A DNA stretch of 64,000 nt from Priapulus caudatus (taxonomy: Eukaryota; Priapulida; Priapulimorpha; Priapulimorphida; Priapulidae): the NCBI RefSeq assembly GCF_000485595.1, contig NW_014577352.1:162910-226909 (forward strand), in the 5' to 3' direction. The notes below the pieces were generated by a model. That model ran no database searches and had not been told where the DNA came from. It saw only the letters and a list, made by a program, of their open reading frames with translations. The position numbers and the translations under genes are program-made. Of this stretch, positions 1-10,973 are shown in pieces (within the stretch, counting starts at the first letter, position 1; every line of letters begins with the position of its first letter).

Positions 1-330
1 TCAGTGTGGATACAGGCTGTGCGTGTTAGTGGGAGTAGGGGTTGCGTGTGTCAGTAATGATGTTCGTGTCAGTGTGAGTGCAGGCTATGTATATTATAAG
101 TACAAGCCCTGTGTGTCACTGTGTATCAGTGTGGATACAGGCTGTGCGTGTTAGTGGGAGTAGGGGTTGCGTGTGTCAGTAATGATGTTCGTGTCAGTGT
201 GAGTGCAGGCTATGTATATTATAAGTACAAGCCCTGTGTGTCACTGTGTATCAGTGTGGATACAGGCTGTGCGTGTTAGTGGGAGTAGGGGTTGCGTGTG
301 TCAGTAATGATGTTCATGTCACTGTGAGTG
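1..330. repeat. 125-bp tandem repeat, about 2.6 copies
   Basis: The string tcagtgtggatacaggctg recurs at 1, 126 and 251, so the period is 125 bp. Copies are nearly identical until about 310. The array lies in the intron before the first visible PP2A-A exon and runs off the left edge. It is rich in GTGTCAGTGTGAGTGCAGG-like sub-repeats. Confidence 0.9.
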
Positions 331-413
331 CAGTCTGTACAGCTCTGCATGTCACTGCGAGGACAGGCTGTCTGGGTGTCTCAGTGTGAGTACAGGCTGA
401 TTGTGTGTTGTAG

Positions 414-1438
414 GTTTTGGCAGAGCCTTGTGGAGCGGACATCACAGCCAAGCTGATGCTACCCGTTATAGTCAGCATGGCCGCCGATCCAGTCGCCAAC
501 GTTCGCTTCAACGTTGCCAAGACTTTACAGAAAATCGGCCACATATTCGAAAAATCGTGAGTGAAATCGCACGGTTGATTTTTTTCAACCGAACCGCTTT
601 TACTGGGTTAATAGCCAGTGCATTCCTCTACAGTATACGCTGTATATTTCGCGGTGGTTTAATTTTGCGCAAATTTCAGGAACTTGACCGCGAAAATAAC
701 AACAAGCGAATAATTAATATCGAATAATACCGAATAATTCATAATTCACCGATTGCAAAAGTAACCACTTGCAAAATTGTCCGTCAAGTTAGAATTCGCG
801 AAAATATCTGTACGCGAAAAATACGGCGTATACAGTATATTGTGCAACACTATACACTATGCTAGTTACTAGCCCATGTTCTCACATAGGTTAGTTGAGA
901 CTGATAGTAGAGGGAGGGCAGGTGTAACCTACATAACAAACTGACATTGGCATTTGTGTTTCAGTGTGATTCAGACACAGATCAAGCCAGTGCTAGACAA
1001 ATTGGCTGCTGATATTGATGCAGATGTCAAATTTTTTGCTTCCGAAGCCCAGGTAAGTTTGGTGCATATTTACTCCACCATGCTGCTTCTCCCCTCTACC
1101 ACGACCTTTCACTACTATTTCCTTTTCTTCTACCTCTCTACATCTTTTTCTCCACCACTCCGCTTCCTCTATCTTGTTCCACCCTCACTCGCCCCCCACC
1201 CCACTATATTTTTTCTCCCTTATTCTCTTCACGCTGTTTGCTTTGTTGAGTACTATTCTTCTATCTATGTCATCCACCAGTTTCTGTTCCCTGCATTCTA
1301 CCACTCCCCGCTCTTTCTCTCACATCCTCCAGTTGATTCTTTCAATGCTACCAACTAAACGTGATTTATCCGGTTGGTGTTTCACTTACCCGGAATGTTT
1401 GTGTCTTTCAGAATGTCATCAACAAACTGGTCGCCTGA
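414..1438 (+). CDS. PPP2R1A: PP2A 65 kDa scaffold subunit A, 3' end (partial)
   Basis: Last three coding exons of the HEAT-repeat scaffold of protein phosphatase 2A, which holds the catalytic and regulatory subunits together in cytosol and nucleus. Exons are 414-556, 965-1052 and 1412-1438 (stop TGA 1436-1438); all introns are GT-AG and the phases join, giving the C-terminal 85 residues. Seen directly: ANVRFNVAK followed by LQKIG, then QIKPVLDKL and [10 protein letters not shown], the signature of the last HEAT repeats of the family. The last exon encodes only eight residues (NVINKLVA) before the stop, matching the short hydrophobic tail of PP2A-A. Upstream exons lie outside the window. The intron before exon 414 contains a 125-bp tandem repeat. 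Whether this is the animal's only A subunit cannot be told; vertebrates have alpha and beta. Confidence 0.93.
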
Positions 1439-1541
1439 GAAGTCTTCACTAATTACATATACCGGTTAAACACTCGAATCTTCATGCAGCCACACTGGCT
1501 GTCGTCATCACTCTGTCTATAAGTGGAATTATATTCATATA

Positions 1542-1807
1542 AGTGTTGTGAAAGCGCACCCATATATCGTGACATAGGATATCGGTGGAATGTCACGATA
1601 TACACCCATATATCGTGACATAGGATATCGGTGGAATGTCACGATATACACCCATATATCGTGACATAGGATATCGGCGGTATGTCATGATATACACCCA
1701 TATATCGTGACATAGGATATCGGTGGAATGTCACGATATACACCCATATATCGTGACATAGGATATCGGTGGAATGTCGCGATATGTAACTGTGCTTTCA
1801 CAACACT
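1542..1807. mobile_element. MITE-like element with five internal 46-bp tandem units
   Basis: Outer inverted repeats are AGTGTTGTGAAAGC at 1542 and GCTTTCACAACACT ending at 1807. Between them a 46-bp unit repeats at about 1557, 1603, 1649, 1695 and 1741. Each unit is itself an inverted repeat (ATATCGTGACAT against its complement ATGTCACGATAT), so the element can form a ladder of hairpins. No clear target-site duplication was seen. It lies just 3' of the PP2A-A stop and may be in its 3' UTR. Confidence 0.75.
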
Positions 1808-3475
1808 ACAGAGGTGCCTGTGCGCAATGTCGTCTTCATGTTTCCCTTAAAGTTTAAACCTTATACTCTCTCTATACGCGGTAAACTCGAGTTTTCGGCT
1901 GCAGCTTTGGTGTGATAACTGCCCTATAACATTATTTAGGCGTTTCTTACTTGGATCATGGTTACGGTGGCAGTTACTCTGCGCTATTGCACCTGTGCTT
2001 TCCAACCTAATAGAAGGACAGAAAGACAGACTTGACCTGTATGGTGTAATGTTACTTGGCTACGCGCAGTGACTGACTGTGTCCAGTTATTATATGATTT
2101 AGCCTTGCTGAATGTAGGCGTGATTCAGTGCTGTGTGTCACTGGTGAGCACATATTCACAACTTCGTTCTTTCATTCTCTTGCCTGTTCATTGCAAATAT
2201 GTCACCTCTTGTGATCGGGGGATACTGATGTCTCGCTTTGTTTTTCGTAATTAATCAAGCAATGCGTTTATTCACCCTCCAGCTGCAGTTAAGTATCATT
2301 AGAGAAAATTGATTCACGTAACACTGAATAAGAAACAGAATGGCTGGAGGCTTAAGGTGAATGTGAATTTATATTGCTAAATTTGAGTGAACGTTTTAGA
2401 ATCCTTACTTCGTAATGAGCTGCTTAATTAAAAACACGTTTGACTTGAGCTAACCGATGTCAGGCAATGCTTAAACCACTTAGAAGACAAGTGTAAAATG
2501 ACAGGAAACCCGTGTGTATTTATTGTTGTTGATTGAAATGTTTATTGTAGCAGTCTCACCAGACAGAGTAACACCGTCGCTCCTGTTACCTGGCTGTACA
2601 CCTGACTGCCTGCGTATTCACTAGGTTGTATTGCACTTCCTTGTAGATAAATGCTACCGTATAGATAAACCTGTCTCACTCTTGTGCTTTGCATCGCATA
2701 TATACCCTCACCCCAACTCCCTGTGTGTAAACCCCTTCCTTTTGCGCTACCCTTCCACTGGTGCAAATTTAGCAAAGCAATTTACATGTGTTTATCTATT
2801 CTGTAGCATTTCTTTACAGTAGTATTCAACTTGAAGAATATTAAAACTGGTTTCCTACAGAACTGTGAGAGCTCTTGATTAATCCTCAAGTATAACAGTA
2901 GTACATATGTATCCTTAAGTAATTGAACTCTCTCGACATTCGACCCCCATTTAAATCACCTGGTAACCATTGCTAAATGTCTTAGCATGACACTGTATAT
3001 GTGATCAATTCAATTGTTGTCTAAGTTCATCACTGAAAAATGGTAAATAAAAAGTGAATGTTAGAATTAGGCAATATGATGTGTTTTACGTCTCTTGATT
3101 GGATCTTGGTTTTCTTATCGGTAGGCTGGTATAGTCATTTACGCGTGTACTGATCATGGAGAAGAAAAACACACTGGTAATATACTGGGGAATAATAACA
3201 ATAATAATAAAAAGGGCAGTAAGCTGCTATATCTTCTATTAAGGCTTTGCAGAACGCCTGCCCCTATATAAAAGATACAAACTGGGTTGAGAGAAGAAAG
3301 GAGATGTAGCAAGAAACAGAGATGGGGTGGATTGAAAAGCCTAGAGCAACTTCTTTAAACCTGCCCGACTTACAAATACTCGTTGGTTAGCATAGTTCGA
3401 AGAAGAAGAGTTCATGCACACGTCCTGTGAAATAAAATCACAACCCCACAATTTCTAAGAGATTATCGGATAAGT
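1808..3475. other. Intergenic, no gene recognised
   Basis: AT-rich sequence between the PP2A-A 3' end and the repeat block. Short open frames (60-80 codons) show no recognisable domain, no coding-like composition and no consistent splice structure. Confidence 0.6.
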
Positions 3476-3750
3476 CAGGGCCGTATAGGCTAAGAAAATT
3501 CCTAGGGGGGGGCAGTGACGGATCCAGGATTTGAAGGAGGGGGTCAGAAACAGGTGGGGGTCTGGGGGTCCGCCCACAGAAAAATGTTAAAATGTAGATC
3601 GCAGGAGATGGTATTTGAGGCACTTTGAGTACATGTACAGCCTTCATTCTGACTACGACAATTCTCTTGTAGTAGAACAATTTATCTTTTTTATTTTGCT
3701 CAAAAATCTAGGGGGCAGCCGCCCCTTGCCCCCCGTAGGTTACGGCCCTG
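3476..3750. mobile_element. Non-autonomous DNA element with CAGGGCCGTA termini
   Basis: CAGGGCCGTA at 3476 is mirrored by TACGGCCCTG ending at 3750. The interior is G-tract and C-tract rich (ggggggg near 3506, ggggtcagaaacaggtgg near 3540, gccgcccc near 3720), typical of small hAT-type elements in invertebrates. No convincing target-site duplication is visible, partly because the right end abuts the satellite array. Confidence 0.55.
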
Positions 3751-6700
3751 AGGTCCGTGCAGCATATACCGTTCAGTACATAATCTAGCGACGTTAGTGT
3801 ATTAGCGCATGCGAAATATCTCACCAGCGGAGGTATATTTTGTGATGAATATGACTTTAATATGGTTATGTCGTATCTAAACATAAATGTCTGGAATTAA
3901 TTCTTATCAGCAGACCTGTGTTTATAATTGGGAGAGCGCCCTAGCCTGTAGGCTGCAAAACTCAGACTTCATGCCCTCCTGCCCTTCCGCTTGGCTCCCA
4001 TGTCCTTCGCTCAGCCTCCTTCTTCTTCTACCACCCCTCCGCTATCTTTCCTGCCGCCTTTCCCCAGTCTCTCACCCCTCTCTCCCTCTCAGCAAGCTAT
4101 ATGATATTATATATATATATATATATATATATACAGTTTTCTTTAGTCCGTACTGCACGCCTGAAACGGTGCTCGCGTCTGCAAAATATCTTCCGAGAAG
4201 AGTGATATTTTGCAAACATTATGCATTTAAAATGAAGAGGGGTTATCCTAGCGTAGATTTATATGATAATATTTTATCAGTATAGGTCTCTCATAAGAAA
4301 TAAGAAAAAGACCTTGCATGTAAGGTCCGTGCAGCATATACCAGTCAGTACATAATCTAGCTACGTTAGTGTGTTAGCGCATGCGTAATATCTTACCAGC
4401 GGAGGTATATTTTGTGATGAATATGCATTTAATATGGTTATGTGGTATCTAAGCATAAATGTCTGTAATTAATTCTTATCGGCAGACCTGTGTTTATAAT
4501 TGGGAGAGCGCCCTAGCCTGTAGGCTGCAAAACACCTACTTTATGCCATCGTGTTCTTTCCCTTGCCTCCACTGTGCCTCGCTCAGCCTCCTTCTTCTTC
4601 CACCGCCCCCAGCTATCTTCCCTGCCGCCTTTCCTCAGTCTCCCATCCCCTCTCTCCCTCAGCAAGCTATATTATGAAGTTTTCTTCAGACGGCACTGCA
4701 CGTCTAACACGGTGCGCGCGCATGCGCAATATCTCCCGAGATAAATCGTATTTTGCAAAGTTTATGCATTTAAAATGAAGAGGAGTTATCCTAGCATAGA
4801 TTTATATGATAACATTCCATCAGTAGACATTATTTAAGAAATAGGAGGAAGACCTTGCATGTAAAGTCCCCGCTGCGTATACCAGTCAGTACACAATCTG
4901 GCTACGTTAGTGTGTTAGCGCATGCGAAATATCTCGCCAGAGGAGTTATATTTTGTGATGAATATACAGTTAATATGGTTATGGGGTATCTCGGCATAGA
5001 ATTCTGTAATTAATTCTTATCAGTAAGCCTGTGTTTATAATTGGGAGAGCGCCCTAGCCTGTAGGGTGCAAAGTGCTACTTTAAAACATGCACGCCTGAA
5101 GCGGTGCTCGCGCATGCCAAATATCTCCCGAGAAAAATAATATTTTGCAAAGATTATGCGTTTATAAGAAAGAGAAGCTATCCTAGCATAGATTTTTATA
5201 ATAACATTTGATCAGTAAACCTCACTTGAGAACTAGGAAGAAGACCGTGCATGTAAGGTCCACGGTGCATATCCCAGTCAGTACACAATCTGGCTACGTT
5301 ACTGTGTTAGCGCATGCGCAATATCTCACCAGAGGAGTCATATTTTGTGATGAATATGCATTTAAAATGGTTAGTTGTATCTCAGCCTAGATTTCTGTAG
5401 TAAATTTTTATCAGTAGACCTGTGTTTATAATTAGGAGAGCGCCCTAGCCTGTAGGGTGCAAAGTGCTACTTTAAAACATGCACGCCTGAAGCAGTGCTC
5501 ACGCATGCCCAATATCTACCAAGAAAATTAATATTTTGCAAAGATTATGCGTTTATAATGAAGAGGAGTTATCCTAGCATAGATTTTTATGATAAAATTT
5601 GATCTGTAAACCTCACTTGAGAACTAGGAAGAAGACCGTGCATGTAAGGTCCACGCTGCATATGCCAGTCAGTACACAATCTGGCTACGTTAGTGTGTTG
5701 GCGCATGTAGAATATCTCACCAGAGGAGTTATATTTTGTAATAAATATGCATTTAGTATGGTTAGGGGGTATCTCAGCATAGATTTCTGTAATAAGTTTT
5801 TATCAGTAGACCTGTGCTGATAATTAGCAGAACGCCCTAGCCGGTAGAGTGCAAAACACCTACGTTATGCCCTTGTGTCCTTCCCCTTGCCTCCACTGTC
5901 TTTCGCTCAGCCTCCTTCTTCTTCTACCGCCCCCAGCTATCTTTTCTCCCGCCTTTCCTCAGTCTCTCATCCCCTCTCTCTTTCAGCAAGCTATATTATG
6001 AAGTTCGCTTCAGACGGCACTGAATGTCTAACACGGTGCGCGCGCATGCGCAATATCTCTCGAGAGAAATCGTATTTTGCAAAGATTATGCATTTAAAAT
6101 GAAGAGGAGTTATCCTAGCATAGATTTATATAATAACATTCCATCAGTAGACATCATTTAAGAAATAGGAGGAAGACCTTGCATGTAAAGTCCCGGCTGC
6201 GTATACCAGCCAGTACACAATCTGGCTACGTTAGTGTGTTAGCGCATGCGCAATATCTCACCAAAAGAGTTATATTTTGTGATTAATATGCATATAAAAT
6301 GGTTAGGGGGTATCTCAGCATAGATTTCTGTAATTACTTCTTATCAGTACACCTGTGTTTTATTACTGGGAGAGCGCCCTAGCCTGTAGGGTGCAAAACA
6401 CCTACTTTATGCCCTCGTGTCCTTCCCCTTGCCTCCACTGTCCCTCGCTCAGCGTCCTTCTTCTTCTAACGCCCCAGCTATCTTCCCTATCGCATTTCCT
6501 CAGTCTCCCATCCCCACTCGCCCTCAGCAAGCTATATTATGAAGTTTTCTTTAGATGGCACTGCACGTCTAACATGGTGCGCGCGCATGCGCAATATCTG
6601 CTCAGAGAAATCGTATTTTGCAAAGTTTATGCATTTAAAATAAAGAGGAGTTATTCTAGCATAGATTTATATGATAACATTCCATCAGTAGACATCATTT

Positions 6701-8270
6701 AAAAAATAGGAGGAAGACCTTGCATGTAAGGTCCCGGCTGCGTATACCAGCCAGTACACAATCTGGCTACGTTAGCGTGTTAGCGCATGCGAAATATCTC
6801 ACCAGAGGAGTCATATTTTGTGATGAATATGCATTTAAAATGGTTAGGGCGTATCTCAGCATATATTTCTGTAGTAAATTTTTATCAGTAGGCCTGCGTT
6901 TATAATTAGGAGAGCGCCCTAGCCTGTAGGGTGCAAAGTGCTACTTTAAAACATGCACGCCGGAAGCGGTGCTCACGCATGCCCAATATCTCCTGTGAAA
7001 AATAATATTTTGCAAAGATTATGCGTTTATAAAGAAGAGGAGATATCCTAGCATAGATTTTTATGATAACATTTGATCAGTAAACCTCACTTGAGAACTA
7101 GGAAGAAGACCGTGCATGTAAGGTTCACGGCGCATATCCCAGTCAGTACACAATCTGGCTAGGTTAGTGTGTTGACGCATGTGCAATATCTCACCAGAGC
7201 AGTTATATTTTGTAATAAACATGCATTTAATATGGTTAGGGGGTATCTCAGCATAGAATTCTGTAATAACTTTCTATCGGTAGACCTGTGCTGATAATTA
7301 GCAGAACGCCCTATATAGCCCTACTAGAACGCCCTACTAGAACGCCCTACTAGCTTGTATAGGGTGCAAAACACCTACTTTATGCCCTCGTGTCTTTCCC
7401 CTTGCCTCCACTGTCCCTCGCTCAGCCCCCTTCTTCTTCTACCGCCCCAGCTATCTTCCCTGCCGCCTTTCCTCAGTCTCCCATTCCCTCTCTCCTTCAG
7501 CAAGCTATATTATGAAGTTCTCTTCAGACGGCACTGAATGTACGTCTAACACGGTGCGCGCGCATGCGCAATATCTCCCGAGAGAAATCGTATTTTGCAA
7601 AGTTTATGCATTTAAAATGAAGAGGAGTTATCCTAGCATAGATTTATATGATAACATTCCATCAGTAGACATCATTTAAGAAATAGGAGGAAGACCTTGC
7701 ATGTAAGGTCCCCGCTGCGTATACCAGTCAGTACATAATCTGACTACGTTAGTGTGTTAGCGCATGCAAAATATCTCACCAGAGGAGTTATATTTTGTGA
7801 TGAATATGCATTTAATATGGTTATGGGGTATCTCAGCATAGATTTCTGTAATTACTTCTTATCAGTACACCTGTGTTTTATTACTGGGAGAGCGCCCTAG
7901 CCTGTAGGCTGCAGAACTCAGACTTTGTCCCCTATCGTCCTTCCGCTTGGCTCCCATGTCCCTCGCTCAGCCTCCTTCTTCGTCTACCACCCCTCAGCTA
8001 TCTTTCCTGCCGCATTTCCCCAGTCTCCCACCCTTCTCTCCCTCTCAGCAAGTTATATGATATATATATATTATATATATATAGTTTTCTTTAGTCCGTA
8101 CTGCACGCCTGAAACGGTGCTCGGGCCTGCGCAATATCTCCCGAGAAGAGTGATATTTTGCACAGACTATGCATTTAAAATGAAGAGGGGTTATCCTAGC
8201 ATAGATTCATATTATAAGCAGTAGCAGTAGATCTCTCATAAGAAATAGGAAGAAGACCTTGCATGTAAGG
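3750..8270. repeat. Satellite array with long (about 540-590 bp) and short (392 bp) units
   Basis: About nine units begin with a gtcc-rich box followed by cagtacataatctgg-like sequence; starts are near 3750, 4320, 4864, 5256, 5648, 6186, 6728, 7120, 7707 and the end at about 8268. Spacings give the order long, long, short, short, long, long, short, long, long. Every unit has two related half-units, each with a gcgcatgcgcaatatctc box followed by a ttttg box. Long units add a pyrimidine-rich stretch (ccttccccttgcctccactg) absent from short ones. Two long units (near 4105 and 8060) also carry a TA microsatellite. The repeated 60-130 codon open frames inside are by-products of this array. Confidence 0.9.
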
Positions 8271-8581
8271 TGAAGTGGAGTGATCATGCAGTAAGAGAGT
8301 AATAGAAGTATGCAATGCAGTAAGTAGAGCATGCACCGAGGTATTCGAGATCTGCATAGAATCTCGGGAGTAAAGAAACTCCGTAAAAATCATAGGTAAA
8401 CAGATTGTACATAGAAATGTGGGCTAATTGTGTGGCATACTCTATGAGAATAATAGGGTAACGCATAAAGGTTCTTGACCATGCATATATAGTTGTTTAT
8501 ATACTCAGCAGATGGCGCCAGCTCATGGACCGACTACGAATGTAAGTACCATTCTGAACCACTGGCACTGCCACTGGCAAT

Positions 8582-8637
8582 GATCTCTATAATAAAATTT
8601 GTTATTAAAGAGTTAATAAATCTGTTATTATAGAGAT
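8582..8637. repeat. Short AT-rich inverted repeat
   Basis: atctctataata near 8584 is mirrored by tattatagagat near 8625, with an AT-rich loop. No target-site duplication is evident, so it is recorded only as a potential hairpin. Confidence 0.5.
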
Positions 8638-8823
8638 CAGTGATCTGAACGCTTCCTTCGGTAAATAGTTGAACGTCGATTTTAATATTTTCTGCAGCAG
8701 TTGCTGACAAAAAATTGGTCGTTAATATTTGTTGATGTGCCCACATTCACATTGGCCACAATCTATCTTAATCTTATTGTTAATAATGTTATTATTTATT
8801 GAATATTGGTAAATAGTTGTATT

Positions 8824-8942
8824 CACCGGCACTTGAAGCGTTTCAATGAAATATATACGCAGGGGTCGTGTGCTGTGCACGGCGACAGTTAAATATATAT
8901 ATAATACGTATATATTTCATTGAAACGCTTCAAGTGCCTGTG
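8824..8942. mobile_element. hAT-like MITE, 119 bp, with 8-bp target-site duplication
   Basis: Inverted termini CACCGGCACTTGAAGCG (from 8824) and CGCTTCAAGTGCCTGTG (to 8942) extend inward through tttcaatgaaatatatacg, so arms are about 36 bp. The element is flanked by identical gttgtatt at 8816-8823 and 8943-8950. The 8-bp duplication and small size fit a hAT-type non-autonomous element. A second family member is at 37353-37584. Confidence 0.88.
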
Positions 8943-8949
8943 GTTGTAT

Positions 8950-9007
8950 TATAGCCTGCTTTCATTAACTGCCGCAGGCCTGCGGCAGTTAATGAAAGCG
9001 GGCTATA
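8950..9007. repeat. 58-bp loop-less near-perfect palindrome
   Basis: The arms 8950-8978 and 8979-9007 meet at gccgcagg/cctgcggc with no spacer and one mismatch. It starts at the last base of the right target duplication of the preceding MITE. A related half-site (cctgcggcaactgtacgcggg) lies near 9130. Confidence 0.85.
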
Positions 9008-9483
9008 GTACTAGAGGCTAGTAGAGCTAACCAACACCTAGCTCCAAGAAACGGTCTTTGCTATGGTTAGAAGACCCTGTGTATATTGACGTTAGTCACA
9101 CAGCCTGGTCGGGCTAACCAAGACCTATCCTGCGGCAACTGTACGCGGGCTATAGCACTAGAGAAGGCCCGGTGTCCAAAACTAGAATCGACCCATCAGC
9201 AGAGGTTCATCCTGTGACTGCGACTACACTGCTAGCTACTGTCTACTCGGTTACGTTATCGTATCGTGTGTTATCATTGAAAATACAATCACAATGATAT
9301 CAATGGTGGGCTGATGGCACTGCAACGCCAACGCAGCTACGTCAGCAAAACAATTTAGCTCAGGAGGTCTGCTCAATAATAAAAAATATTCATAACTGTC
9401 TATTTTCGTCAGTATATTCCAACATATAGCGCTGGAACGCATTCACGACGAGTCATTGCGCATGGCAGGAGCGCGGAGTGAGA
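9008..9483. other. Upstream region of ATXN7L3
   Basis: No gene recognised. It presumably holds the ATXN7L3 promoter and 5' leader; no TATA box or CpG-rich island stands out. Confidence 0.45.
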
Positions 9484-10890
9484 ATGTCTATGTATGGCAG
9501 CAGCGTGGTGGAGTTCATTAACAGCAACCCGGGAAGCATCCTGTTTGATGACAGCGACGACCAGGATGACGACGCAGAAGAGGCCAGGCTGAGCGACTCT
9601 CCTGGCTGCGGCTCCTCCCCAGAACCGGACACGGACATGCACAACGTAAGCAGCTGTACAGTGGTGCCCTCTTCTGGGTGCTGTGCATGTAAGCAGCTGT
9701 ACGGTGGTGCCCTCTCGTGGGTGTCATGAAAAGTTCAAAAAGTTTTGGTAATTTTTAATCAACTTTCGTTTATTCTCAGGCTGTGGTTCAGGAAATCTAC
9801 CTCGAAATACTGGACGAAGTCATTCTGGGGCTGGCATTTGAGATTCATCGTTCAGTGAAGCTGGGCACCTTCTTTCTAGGAGACTCTGACCCTCAGTAAG
9901 CGCTTGCCGTGACAAACCTTGACCTTGAAATGATAATGACAGTAGAGCAGAAGTTTCGTAGTACGTATGGCAGATTTTCGGTACCAAGTACAGTTGCATA
10001 GTAGTATGTGAGAACTGAATTCCAAGCCTGAATCGACCGTATATAGTCAGAAAGTTGTTATAGTTATTACGGTGAGGTTTAGAATAGGTTCATCAGATTT
10101 TCTGATAATACAGATGACAGAGTGTGAAATTAGCACTTTTCTGTTGTAATGCATTACTTCCATTATTACTTCATAAGTAGTAGAAAAATTTGTGTATATG
10201 GTAGGAGCAATTCACCTCATTCAAGTATGTCAAGAGATGAAGTCAAAGTCAACTAGAGGCAGTTGCCAAAACTTGCTAACTGGTTAATTACATTGATTTA
10301 TCGTAAAATAGATTTATTCTAATATTTTACTTGTGTTATTACCCCTAGTTTCTCATGGATTGTTTGAATTTTTGCAGGAGTTTAAAGCAGTTTGGTGAGT
10401 ACAATAAACAAAGGAAGGAAAATAAACAGAAATACAATAGATGTACATATTTCACAGTTAGTTTTACAGTTAGTTTTAGATTGTACATTAAGTGCCTAAC
10501 AGCAGAGGACTTTCTTGGATAACTGAGTACTTTTTTGCTTCCTGTCAAATGTGAATTCCTTACTGTCTTTGTCTCTGTCAATCTTGTTACGTACAAGCAA
10601 CTACAGTTGTGCCGATTGCTCGCTGTGCAGAGATACAAGAGGAGAAGGGTCGTGATGTGTTTGGCAAGCTGCCGATGAAGAACAAAAATTATGACTGTGT
10701 GTGTCCGAACTGCTCGCGCAACCTCGCCGCCTCTAGGTTTGCGCCACACCTAGAGAAGTGCATGGGTATGGGCAGGAACAGCTCTCGGCTAGCCAGCAAA
10801 CGGTAAGAGAGTGCTTGCACACATGCACACACAGCCGCACACATGCACGCACACACAAGCACCCACGCATGCATTCACGCACACACACGG

Positions 10891-10973
<83 letters not shown>

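Noticed and set aside
3887-8224. Family of similar Pro/Leu/Ser-rich small proteins
   Set aside because: The similarity comes from the satellite units; frames are not kept between units and there is no coding signature.
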